Assembly (NCBI GenBank): GCA_023313575.1
Contig: JAJTTP010000003.1
Coordinates: 1,488,001-1,552,000, forward strand
Length of the DNA stretch: 64,000 bases
Reading direction: 5' to 3'
Origin: Eutypella sp. D-1
Lineage: Eukaryota > Ascomycota > Sordariomycetes > Xylariales > Diatrypaceae
Under the pieces are notes generated by a model, which was not told the DNA's origin, made no database searches, and worked only from the letters and a program-made list of their open reading frames with translations. The translations under genes and the position numbers were made by a program. Below, one piece after another: positions 1-11,571 of the stretch; the stretch's first letter is position 1, and each line of letters begins with the position of its first letter.

Positions 1-2
1 AA

Positions 3-803
3 GAAGTGGCGTCAGCGGCAGCGGCTCGAAGACGGGAACGCGAGAAGCAGGACAAGGCGACCTGCGAGAAAGAGGAGATGTCACGACGTCTAAGCTCACT
101 AATGTCTGCGCACAACGGCACCGGGAACGATAACAGTGACGGTGGGAGTAGCGGAGTTGCTTTCGACGATGGGCCTGGGGCAGAAGGGGGAGGAGGGAGC
201 GCCAGCGGGTCACGGCCTCAGCGGCGCAAGCGCGAGATCCTCGGTCGTGCCATCAGCAACGTGTCGGCGGCATCTTCTAATGCGAGCGGCGAGTCCTCTC
301 CCGCCCCGGCGGGGGTACCCAACGCGAACCTCAAGACTCCCGCCATGGCAGGCTCCTTTGCCAGTGCCTCGGGCAACAGCAGTGGTGGGGCGATGCAGCA
401 GCTCTTCGACAAGATGCTTGACTCGCCAGCGGAGGAACAGCGCCAGGGTGGTGGCGATGGTGAGAGAGGACGCGGGCAGGGACCGGAAGCCGGGTCGGGA
501 ACGGGGTCTGGGCGGGAGGACGGAAATCCCCCGCCCGCTACGCAGCTCGGCTACGACGTCCCCGAGGCGCGACACCACCGCGCCGCCATCATGGACCGCA
601 TCCTGCGGCGGAAGGGCGGCGGAAAAAAGGCTGTCGCCGAGGTTGGTTCGCCAGGTACGGCGGGCGCTGGGCTTCGGCGGAGCCAGGAGAAGGTCACGCT
701 TGCGAGCATGAGCGTCGGTATGGCAGGAGCTGGCGGTGATGGTAGTGCTGCACCGTCGACAACTACAACGAGACGGACGACGAGGAGACAGAAGGGGTTT
801 TGA
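3..803 (+). CDS. C-terminal part of an unidentified low-complexity protein (5' end outside window)
   Basis: The frame is open from the window edge (codons start at base 3) to TGA at 801-803, giving about 266 residues with no credible start, so the gene begins upstream. It opens with a charged, probably helical stretch rich in Arg, Lys and Glu that could be the end of a coiled coil. Then come Gly/Ser/Ala-rich disordered sequence with basic patches (PQRRKREILGRA), a segment near residues 190-215 containing GYDVPEARHHRAAIMDRILR, and a Thr/Arg-rich basic tail. High GC and biased composition also open other frames here. I chose this one because it alone runs in from the edge and keeps alternating conserved-looking helices and linkers. 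I do not recognise the family. A cytoskeletal or nuclear protein tail is possible but is only a guess. Confidence 0.55.
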   Translation, partial: EVASAAAARRREREKQDKATCEKEEMSRRLSSLMSAHNGTGNDNSDGGSSGVAFDDGPGAEGGGGSASGSRPQRRKREILGRAISNVSAASSNASGESSPAPAGVPNANLKTPAMAGSFASASGNSSGGAMQQLFDKMLDSPAEEQRQGGGDGERGRGQGPEAGSGTGSGREDGNPPPATQLGYDVPEARHHRAAIMDRILRRKGGGKKAVAEVGSPGTAGAGLRRSQEKVTLASMSVGMAGAGGDGSAAPSTTTTRRTTRRQKGF

Positions 804-1780
804 AAGGGTCCGCTGAATGGCCCCCCTCCTCATTTACTCACAACAGCCGCTGCCATCTTTACCACGCACATCGGTCCCAATATCAGACCCAGCGGGCAGA
901 CATCTAGTGGTTGGTTGCATCAACCCAACTTCACGAGACGCACGAACAAATAGCATTTTGCGAATGAGCTTCAGGATCTCATCGGCGTCGGCATAATGCA
1001 TCAATCAGTACCATACCATGTAGTGGGTTATTAGGCAATAGCAGCAATATGTATATATACGCACTAGACTACATAGGGGATACCCAATTACCTGGCATGA
1101 TAGAAAAGCATTACTCGAATTGCTTTCAAAAGTCCGCCAATCACTAGGCATGATGAGCGATACCTAGGTAATTACTTGGGATAAGATGAGTCTACGTGGA
1201 CCCAAGTCAGCAGCAGAGCTCGGCGCCGAAGGGGGATTTCGAATCGTGCATATCGTAGCCCATTTCGCATTCTTGGTATCTTCTGCCTCGGGTATCATCA
1301 TATTTTCCGTGAAGTGTTAACACATAGGAGAAACCAAACCATCCTAAATTTGCCTTCCAAACGAAAATTTTGTGCGTTCTTTTTTCCATACCCCCAGGAT
1401 TTACGCCTCTCCTCCCCCGCCCCCCCTCACGCTCCCCCACAAACCAACTTTCTCCTGAGCGCGTCCCATACATCCCTGGGTATCCTCCATCTTCCGTTCC
1501 ACACCCCCATGCCGTGTCAACGTGACCACACATAAGTATTTAGTTGTCCATGAACATCTCGCAAAGTATCGTGATGAAAAAGAAGGTAGTAGCGGTAGAT
1601 GATCAACATCAGGGAAGATAAAGAAACCAAAAAGTGGGGGTATCGCTGAAATAATACGCATGCATACCATCCTAGAAATAACGAGCAACCAAGTACAAAA
1701 AAACTTGAAAAACATGATGGTGAGCGGATTCGGGGAAAAGTAGAACCCAATGACCGAGATGTGGTGGTGGTGCCTATGTA
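804..1780. other. Intergenic region between two convergent genes
   Basis: Both neighbours end here, so this 977 bp should hold two 3' UTRs and terminators. A pyrimidine-rich tract lies at about 1390-1440. Short open frames on both strands overlap one another and show no protein-like composition. I see nothing else. Confidence 0.6.
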
Positions 1781-4379
1781 TCAGAACCCGGAGGCAGCCT
1801 CGGTGAGCACACTCAACAGGCTCGCCGCGGCGCCGCCGATACCGACGGCCTTGAGGGCGTCACTGGTGCCGCCGCCCCTCCTGCGAGGACGCCCGTCCCT
1901 GTCGCGGCGGGTGTTCCCCGTAGTGTTCGAGTGGGAGTACCGGCGATCCCTGTCCCGGTCTCTATCCCTGTCGCGCTCCCGGTCATAGCGGTCTCGTTCT
2001 CTCCTCTCGCGGTCCGCGTGTCGGTGGTCCCGCTCTGAGTAGCGGTCTGAGTAGTACTTCTTCTCCTTTTCTCTGTGCCCGTCTCTCTCCCTGTAACTAT
2101 CCCTATGGCCATCTCTATGACCGTCCCTATCCCTCTCCCTGTCCCTTTCCCAGTCTCTATCCCGGTCCCGATCGCGCTCGCTGTGCCGCTTTCTCGGAGA
2201 GCTCATGCTCTCATCCAGAATGTGAGGCTCGGGGTCGAAGCGAACGTGCGGGTCCGCATTCTTGTTCTTGAGTATCGGTTTGGGGAGGGACGTTGCAGAC
2301 GGGCTTGCCGCGCTTTCCTTAGATGTGTCCTCCTTGGGCGGCGGCACAATATAGGGGTATGTTTTTGTGCCTCTTTGCTCACCGTCACCTTGGGATTTTG
2401 ATGCGCCGACGCCGCCCACACCACTGTCATTTCGGTCACGGCTGTGCCTGAAGTCCTCGTGGCGGTCTCTGTTGCTGTGAAGGTATGGAGCGGACCGGCG
2501 AGAAGATGGCGACCGTCTATCGTGTTCATCGTCGAGGAACTGGTCAGTCTCCGTGTCAGATGAGTCGTCGCTTGAGTCGTACAGCTCGCTACCCGTGCTG
2601 ACTTGACTGCGCCGCCGCCCATTTGGGTTGATGACGTAGCCGCCGTTAGGCAGGCTTCGCGAGCTCTCGACCTCCCAATTCCGGTATTTGTCTGGGTAAT
2701 ATCGGTCCTCTGGGCGCCTTTCCTTCCTGGCCCCCGGTACAGCACGATTCCGCTTCTTCCGTACTTCGGCGCTACGTCGCGCGAAGTCGGCTACCTCATC
2801 CTTCGTAAGACTGCCCAACACGGCGACAAACTCTGGTCGAGCCTCATACCGCACACCAGCCTGCGCGAGAACTTCAGGAGATACAAGGCTCCGCCGAATA
2901 CGTGTCCACGTGGCATCGAGCGGTATTTCTTTGCCCTGGCTATCAGGGGCCAAACGCGCAGGTCTTTGAGCAGCAACAGTCTGTCCTACTAGATTAGACT
3001 GCTGGCTGTCCAGGTTAGGTACGGAGATTGAGTTTGAATGCAGGAGCGGTGGGGAATTGTCATAAGGTGACGGCAGGACTGGTGGCACATAACGCGGCGA
3101 TGTGCCATACTGATCTATGGCATTTGTAGGTGGAGACGAGGCGAGCAATGCTGGCTGTGATGCTGAAGGTGGGAGATAGCGGGATGACGGCGGGGAGCCG
3201 CCAAGGGCATATGTCGAAGGGGCAGATTGCAAGTGCATGTTGTCCATCGCAATCCCCAGGTCCACGTTTCGCTTGTCAAGAGCCATGAGGTCCCTGGTAG
3301 AGATGATACCCATTGAATCTTGAGACGAATACACGTCATCGTCATCAGAAGAACGAGATCCATAAGAAGGGTTAGTGAGTTCGACTTGGGCTGGATCGTA
3401 GCTGCTTCCATGTAGACGCTCCATCTTGGTGGACGGAAAGTATCTCTCATCATCTATATCGGGATAAGAAGCTCTCGGGTCGGCATCGCCACCAGGATAA
3501 CCGGGATAAGGTGTCATTTGAGATTGGCCATTATAATCCTGAAGTGATTGATCGGCCTCAAGAAATCGACGTACGGAGGGCGTGGTACCTCCGTCGGCGA
3601 CGGTTCGCTCGTCAAGCTGACGAATATAGGCTCGGAGGACGTCCTGTGATGTCGCATTAGACATATCCACTTTTATAACCCCTGAGAAAACTTACTTGAT
3701 TTTTCCGTAGAACGTCTTTAGAGAAACCTTCACGTTCAAGCTCATTTCTAAACCGCAGCCATAAATCCTCTTCGTTCTCGTTCAGACCTGAGTTCTTTCG
3801 CTGGCAAATTCTTGATGCAATTGCATCAACTTTGTCTTTGATCGAGTCCAAGTCTGCACTGGTGGTATCGACCATTGTGCGGGACTTGGCGGGGTTGTGG
3901 AGCTGGATGGTATCGAGGAAGATATCGATATTGAGTTTCTCATTCATGAGCTTATGGCGGATTAGGTCAATCTTCTCTCGCTCGACATTCTCCATGGTCC
4001 AGCCTAATTCACCCTCCATGCGCGTCCTATGCTTCGTCGACGGGTCGTCGTCTCCACGACCACCAAGGTGTCCGCTATGCCTCTCCATGATGGTGTCTAG
4101 TTGCTTCAAGTGAAACTCGCAGTCCTCGATGATGGGTATCAACTGCCGAGAATATACGGTGCTGCCTTCGACGTTCAGCAACGATTCCGGGTCCCCGGCC
4201 TCAATTTTCAAATGTCTCAAGACAGTATGCAGATTTCGCACAACGAATGCAATGTCCTCAAAGTCGGGGCCAGAACTTCGGGCTCGCTTATAGAGCTTCA
4301 GAGCGAAGGAGTCGACATTGTCTATGACAGCAAGTTGAGCATGTGCAGGTGAGATGTCATTGAAGTTATTGGCTGTCAT
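1781..4379 (-). CDS. DUF8035-like fungal protein with helical N-terminus and Arg/Asp-rich tail
   Basis: Two exons: 4379-3696 and 3643-1781. The 52 bp intron (3695-3644) has GTAAGT, a CTAAT branch-like site and ACAG, and splices in phase 0 to give about 848 residues. Residues 1-228 form a soluble helical domain like the N-terminal domains of many fungal signalling proteins (conserved-looking VDNVDSFALKLYKRARSSG). Residues 229-470 are disordered and rich in Pro, Ser and Tyr. Residues about 471-525 (TWTRIRRSLVSPEVLAQAG, then RYEARPEFVAVL) match the block I know as DUF8035. A long RD/RE-rich repetitive tail (about 715-820) follows, then a short Gly/Ala/Leu helix at the C-terminus (GIGGAAASLLSVLTEA). 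The function is unknown in the family. An RNA- or membrane-associated role for the tail is only inference. Confidence 0.85.
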
Positions 4380-7300
4380 GGTGGAAGAAGTAAGAGCGGG
4401 AACTAAGTCCCCTCACAACTTTAAAGAGGTCAGAATGGGGTAAGGTAGATTATTGTGTGAGGAGATAGGATGCAGGTATGCGCAGAAGTGATATGTCGTA
4501 TCGCCCTATCATGCGGGACTTGGTATAATAGACTCTTCTAGCACACCATGCACGTAGATAGATACAGATCACGGTGTGGCGATAGATCCGCTAGATCCGG
4601 GCGTCGTGGGCGTTCGTTGTATAGCCGTTGCGAGCGCATGTATGGCTTATAACTGAAAGGAGTCCGTCGTGCGTCGTGCGTCGTACGTGATACGTCTCGG
4701 TGTCGAAAAGGCACGCCTGGGCAAAGTCGACACAGAGATACGGGGAGGGTACCAGGCGCTAACGTTAGGAAAGACTTTCTCGGGTTGATTGGTAGTGGCT
4801 CTCTAATATGTGCGACGTAAGGTGGCTTGATGACTGTCTCAGCCCGAATAGTTAGAATGGTCGAGAGTGAATCCACTGACGGCAATGTGCGACATGAGAG
4901 TGAGTGTGAAGGTGTGTAATGCAAGAACCAGCATGAATGGGGTTGCATCCGATATCAAAATCATGGTTCGTGGTATTGTCATCGACAAAATCTCACGAAC
5001 TACCCTAGTCCAGAAAAGGGATATTATCGCCTTTGAGCCGGGTAAGGATAACCACAGGGTCCGATTCGAAGGATACTGGGGATACAAGGGATATCAAGAA
5101 TACTACATAGTATCAACCATGTAGATGAGCAGTACCTGCAGGAAGTGGTAAGAGCAGGTACCCAAGTACCAACCCGTATAACTATCTTGTCTGCCTGTTC
5201 TTGTCTGTCTGTCGACTTACCTAGATAGGATCAAAATACCATCCAGCCTTCTAGAGGAAATTGCATATGTTGAGAGGGTTGGGATGCGAACCTGCTCGGC
5301 CGGGTAGTTTACGTCGATCAGCACGGGAGGAATGGCAGTAGACGTAATAATGAAATTCAGCCTTTTCGATAATTGATCGTCGTATATGTGCTATTGTATC
5401 AGCGCGGCGGCGTCAGCATGTCATGTATTGACGAGAAAGAGATCTGAGGTTTGGGATGTTCTGAGGGGAACAATTTTAACATCGATTGTCGTTTAGATTG
5501 TTTAGACTGTTTAGACTGAAGTGTCTGTTGAGCCAGACGTCCATATAACACTAACACATGTTTTATTTGGTGGCAGTCTAGACGCTATTCCTGCCCAACA
5601 ACATGATAGCACAACTTCGTACTTGGGCTTGCTAGGACTATAGTAGCGTTGGTAAGCCTCCTATGCCGCTTCTACACGTTTCGTCCCGTTCTGCCTTTGT
5701 TTCTTCCAATACTCTGATGCCATGAGGCGATTGTAGGAGAAATGCATTTCTGCCGGGCCTGTGACTCGTTTTTTAGGTCGAAAATGTCCCCAGTGGCCGG
5801 GGTTGTGACGTAGAATATGTCATCATACACCCAAGATAACTGCTAAAATCATGGAGGGTGGCAGGGTCAATTTATTTCACTTTGATTCTACCAATCAGCA
5901 TTGATGAAACCCTGGGGCTCAGGGCATACCCCTGTTCTGAATCTCTTCATTTTTCCGTGTTATTGGGCCGTTTGGTACGAAGAGCGATGATGCTATTGAA
6001 CGAAAATGTCTCCACTTGCAATGCCCCCATCCCTGGATCCATATGTACTTTGTTTGCTACATATTGCACTACCAACTGGGTGACAATGAAAATGGTTCAC
6101 TGCCCAGCTATGTACCTATCGATGGCTTGCGTACTGACCCATTTTCATTGTCATCACTTGACTGGTTACCGGTCTTCGGCTGCTTCAACACACAGTTGGC
6201 AGGCCCTTTGAATCTCAAGCTGAATATTCAAAGGCCAATTAGGTTGTGTGCAACGAGCATGACTAACTCTCCTCGCTTCTTTGTGAGAGGAGAATTGCGC
6301 TCCTTTGGCTATTTGCCAGCCTGGCATCAATGTCCCTTCCGCCTTCATCTGGGCTTCTTGGCTGACGGCTTTTGCTTACGGCCGGTGCAATCCATCCTGC
6401 CATCTTGGGTCCTTAGATCAGCTGCCAGAACCATAGCCTCCTAGGGTCTTGTCCCTTTTACCCCAGGCCGCCCAGGGTCCTCTAATTCAGGGTCTACATC
6501 TGCCGCTACGATATTTTCCAAAACCCGATCAGGAGACCGAACTGCCTACTTTCAAAGCATCGTGCCCACCGTGCAATCTTATCATGTATTTGTCCATTAC
6601 CTATCTACCTAGGTTTGCAATTTCTTACATCCGATCCGAGCCCGACCGGCGAACGGCGAATTTACGCAGATGCTATATCCAGTAGAGTGGACCAGTGGTT
6701 CCATCCAGCCCGCCAGCGAGTCTAGCGTGGCAAATACTGTCCTCGTGAACGAATGCCGGAGAAGATTCCGCTAATTAGACTGCCCCAAAAAAATGCTAAC
6801 TCCGCGCGGGTGAAGTGCGCAGGCATTCAAAGGCACAAGGAAATGATATTACCTTATAAGTACGAAGTATACGAGATGGGATTATATCTCACCATTATTT
6901 ACGAGTGTGTAAGAGGGAAAAAAGGCATCGGCGGCGAATAGTCTCGACTTTATGCCAGAGACATACCTGCATACTAAAACAAAAGCGAAGAGTGAAGTTG
7001 CGGGTATCAGCATACTCGTATATCGTCTTGCATCGCCTTGCCTTATGATATGTGAGAATCTATCTGTAAGCCGTCGAATGCGGAAACCCTCAATCATTCA
7101 ACCTTAAATTGTCTGCATGAGTACCGTATCCTCACCCTTCCTTGTGCCATGCCAGTTGTACAACACGATACGTGGGGCCCTGCATATGCATTCGCCTTGC
7201 CACGCTTTCTAGAAATTGCCCACGCATTTACCGCCACTGACAGTATTGGTCAATAAATTGACTGCTTATCTTGAATCTTTCGATGGGCTGCGGTATATCA

Positions 7301-10300
7301 GGTGCGCCTTATGCAGCTAGCTGTAGCTCAACCCTGCAGGCCAGCAAGCTCGCTCAATTCCGGCCACCGAACGATATGGTCGCCCGTCTTCATATATATC
7401 AAAACAATTACCTAGCGTCAAAAACATAGGTTATAGCGAAGCATAAAACGGCATTTGTTGAAGAGAATGAGCCGCGATAGTATAATTTACAGCTCTGTTT
7501 AGTTCACCAGTGATTCAGACCGTACCACACCATACTACATACACCGTACTACACCATCACATTACATTCAAGTATCGGTAGGGCCCGCGGGGGCGGAGAT
7601 TACATCCATCCATCCACGCACCGGCACCGGGAGCTTATTCGATTACTCTGTAGATTACTGGGGCTCTCTGTTTACTGATAGGTGTCTCCCGCGAGATCTG
7701 AGCAGCCCGTCTATGTATATAGCAGAGTCCTTAAAGACAATACCGTCGCAGATGGGGTTGGAGGTTGTTTGTTCAGGTGTATGGAATTTAAGCTTCAAGT
7801 ACAGATCCATCAGACCCATCAGAGGTACTTACCCGCGTAGTTACACAATTCAGTTTACATCTCCCTAAGCTGTCCGAATCTATCCGCATGGCAAAGACAA
7901 CTTCCGCAACTCCGGACCGAGTGAGACAAGTAGTTACTAACTGCCTAGGTGGGCTCTAAGAGGAACAAATCTGCCTCGCGCCTCAACCCCAGATTTACAT
8001 GCACCGTAAGCGTTGCATATAAGCAGTAGACTATCGAATAGGAGCCGCTCCTAGTCTCTAGGAACCTTCAGCTATTAATGACGGACGAACCCCTCCTTGC
8101 TGATGGGGCCGAGCCTCATTAACTCCATCACGGGATCATCGGTCCTAAGTATCTACCTACCTAGGTATGTAGTAATACCGAAGGTCGGCGCATCCCCCCG
8201 GCCACACATGTGGCTCAAGGCGTATGGAGTTACGATGGGACCTATAGGTACTTGGAACGGCAGGCCAAGGCTGTGATATGAGTCCCAGCGATCCCCTCTG
8301 TGATTCAAAGTGCAAGATGAACGCATCATCATGATCACAAATCCACCCATCCGTCATTCACCATACATGAAGAATATTCGTGCACATGTTTGGGTATGTT
8401 CCATTTTCTACCGTCCTAGTGCACCAGCGTGCAGAGGCCATCACAGTAGTCGGGCGATTCGCGGGTACTCTACCCGTCCATTCGATAAGACGGCGCCCGT
8501 TGTATAGTTTAGGACGAATGGGTAGGTGCCAGCTACTGGGCAGTTGGTACGTAAAAGACGTGTTATCTCATAGTTCGAACGCGCCATGAGGTAACTAGGG
8601 CGTAATCATGACCGGAAACTTCTCGGCGTGCCTTTGGCTTGACATCTCACATTATGTAATTCGCAATTGCATGTCTTCAGAAAAATCGCCGACGCGTACA
8701 GAGTTGGGTGGCTGAGACGACCTCAGCTAGTGCCGACTCAGGACTAGGAGACTTGATATTCTGTCACATCCGACTTCAAGAAGGACGTGACTCCGTAGCA
8801 TCAATCGGCAGATGTGGACGGAAATTCTTGGCAGTATGCTAGTCAGTTAGCACCCATCGTTGGAACGAGCATGTTTGCATCTTCATGAGAAGGGAAGTTG
8901 ACTGCGAGGTTCTCATGCGTGAAAGTACTGTACGCGATATCTTTTTCACCGGGACTTAACTAAGGACACCCGCCTGCTTGGTAAAGTTTGCCCACGTAGT
9001 TGCTTAATGTCGTTGCTCATTATAAGTCGTTCCGATGGTATCACTCCTGCCCACGCTCGGTCTCTTTCCAGGAGGTAAAGGGGGCGATCCACATGGGACC
9101 ACCTTCACTTCCCCGTCGCTCAGCCTTGAAGATAGGCATAGGAGGGTCGTAAACGAGAGGCTCTGATAGCATGTACTCAGAAAATGCGCATCTCGTTGCG
9201 CCCTAGCATCCGATGAAAATAATGGTATCACTCAGGACGCAGCCTTGTAAAGGGGAGGGGGTGTATATCTATGGATGGACACCACACTCGATATGGTTGA
9301 CTGGCTATGATCATGATACGTACCACCCCCCACGGGAGTACGAGTGTAATAAGAAAAGAGGGAAAAGGCAAGAAAAAACACCCGATTGTCCAACGGTTGA
9401 GCGGAGACTAAGCATAAATGTCCCCGTATCGGCCGGGCGGCTAGTTAGGTCACACCCGCCTGACCTTTATACACAATCATCGGAACTCCGGTTGGATGCA
9501 GCCAGAGATACCTAAACATGCTTTTACCTGATATCTCTGTGTCACCTCTACTAGTATCTCATCAGATCTGCGGATCATCTCCGTTTAGAGACGCGACGCG
9601 CTGCACGGTGTACGCTGGCACTTAGGCGGCGGACGGTATGACATCGTGCTGCCGAACCTCACGTACCAGCTAAGCTGGGTAGATGGGACTGCACTGGAGT
9701 TGTAATAGACACGAGGAGGCATTGCGTACGAATTCGCGTTCGCGTTCGCGTTCCCTGTGGCTAACTGGCCTCTCCGTGCCCTCACGTTTGCTTTTTTCGG
9801 TGAGAACTTCCCTACCCTTCCCAAGTCCCGCTCCCTACCCGTCTCCGGCCTTAATATCAGTTGAACCAAGTGTGTAGGTACCCATCGTATCGATTGCCAT
9901 CTCGAACCTCGCCGAGTAGCTTTATGCCGCCTCCCAGGCATGAATAGGTACAGGTGGAAAGTCGGTAGGCGGGCGGAAGCAAACAAACAGATCGAAGGCA
10001 CCAGAATGATCGGCCCTTATTAGAGCACGGCGTGACACATATACATTATTCCATAGGTCGCGAGAAGCTATGTCATCATGGAGATGCCAATCGTAATCGG
10101 TTATGTATAGGCAGGCAATCTGCCACATGTGCAGACCCGCTGGACATTCTCGCGGCTCCTAGCCTTCCTTCCACCAAACCCACGGGACTGATGTATACCC
10201 AAGTACCTTCGAAGTTGTGAAGTGCATCTACGATTGAATACGTTCGCCCGGCTTCTTCATGGTATATACCCCCCTTTCCTCCCGTCTTCTCACTGGAGAG

Positions 10301-10863
10301 GTCTTGGCATGAACCAGCGGGACGGTATTCCGGCAGTCTCTATCTCCTTCCATCTCAATCTCTCTGCCCTTGCCGGGGCAACACGATGTAAGGGAGGTGA
10401 GTGACACAGCAGCGCATGTGCGTGCTATGCGACACGTCTCGCGAGGCGATCCAAGAAGGCTGTTTAACTTCAGCCTACCTATAACGACGGGGACGAACAA
10501 TACGATGGATTGGTGGCGGATATGAGTTGGAGGGTCGGTCATGTGAGCACTACACTGCTACATGAGGGAGCGTGAAATTTACTCGCTTTTGTCATACCTT
10601 TGAAATGGGACCACGCGTTTGGACTGCTCGGGTGCTTGGAGGTGGCTTCTGAAGACGTGACGCGGGGGGGAGGGGCGATCGTGGGCAAGAGGAAAAGTGC
10701 CGACCCATTGACGACGAAGTCGTTGTCAATTGCCTACTTTAACAGGAGGCAGGGCTGCGTTGGAAGATAGTTGGCCAAACAGCCCAGCACATTCTCCCAG
10801 CCTTCCCTATACCTATTGCCTCTATAAGTTACCTCGCCACGTTTCCCCCCTGCCTGACGGTGC

Positions 10864-10879
10864 CACACACACACACACC
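10864..10879. repeat. (CA)n microsatellite
   Basis: An uninterrupted run of about eight CA dinucleotides in the gene-poor region upstream of the 3' end of the Utp8 gene. Confidence 0.8.
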
Positions 10880-11033
10880 AGAACACAGAATGCAGTAGCA
10901 GCTACATAGCAACATATTCATGTCACGCCAACGCGTGGCGAGCGACGACTGATCCACTCGCGCCGTCTTGCCATAAGGAAAGCCTCACTGCATAATTGGT
11001 TTTGATGCACGGGAGCTATCATGAAACGAGCAA

Positions 11034-11062
11034 GGGGGGGTGGGGGGGGGTTGTTGGGCGGG
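11034..11062 (+). other. G-rich tract with quadruplex potential
   Basis: Four G runs in 29 bases: seven G, T, nine G, TTGTT, three G, C, three G. This meets the usual G3+N1-7 pattern for an intramolecular G-quadruplex on the plus strand. It lies about 510 bp beyond the stop codon of the Utp8 gene. A regulatory role is not shown by the sequence. Confidence 0.6.
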
Positions 11063-11571
11063 CTACAAACGCAACCCTTCTAGAAGCAATCGCCTACGAG
11101 GGGCGCAGAGGGGGCGGTAGAAAAATAAGCGCGCGATCTGTTTTGACTAAGCACGCATGTGCATGATTTGAACGTGTCAAGTTGACATGCGTCGGCCCCC
11201 CTGAATGTCTCGGCAGACCCGTTATCGGCCCTTGATGATGCTGAATACGCTACGCTGTGCTGCGGGAGGCGGTGGAACCAGAATGGCATCGCTGAGCCCG
11301 AGCTGTTGGGCTAGACGTCTGAGTTGTAGGGGGCCGTTTTGAACTGCTATGTAGGGCATGGTCCCAGAATGGGTGGTGTTCTAATGTGGTGTTCACGACA
11401 GAGCTTGTTTTGGGGCCATTAGGGTATAATCCACGTAACTGCGCAAATGTCGAACGAAAGGAAATGAGGAATCAATCACGGGTTCTCATTAAGTCCTCGG
11501 CGCCACTATGAGTGAAAGTACGCTAAATGACCATATCCTTTTTATGCACACATCAACACGACACTTCCACC

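Larger units (their letters stand above)
4380..11571. other. 7.2 kb gene-poor intergenic region
   Basis: No open frame longer than about 140 codons occurs, and none has protein-like composition or plausible splice-linked neighbours. Visible items are scattered CCTAGG-type motifs (for example near 8150-8170), a (CA)n run at about 10864-10879, a G-rich tract at 11034-11062 and a T-arm-like string near 5283 that does not fold into a tRNA. Base composition is ordinary and CA/TG dinucleotides are present, so this is not a RIP-saturated relic. A non-coding RNA, or a gene with very short exons, cannot be excluded by eye. Confidence 0.5.

Noticed and set aside
5283..5300. GGGATGCGAACC, resembling the reverse complement of a tRNA T-arm
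   Set aside because: The flanking bases do not pair into a T stem, and no anticodon or acceptor arm is present.
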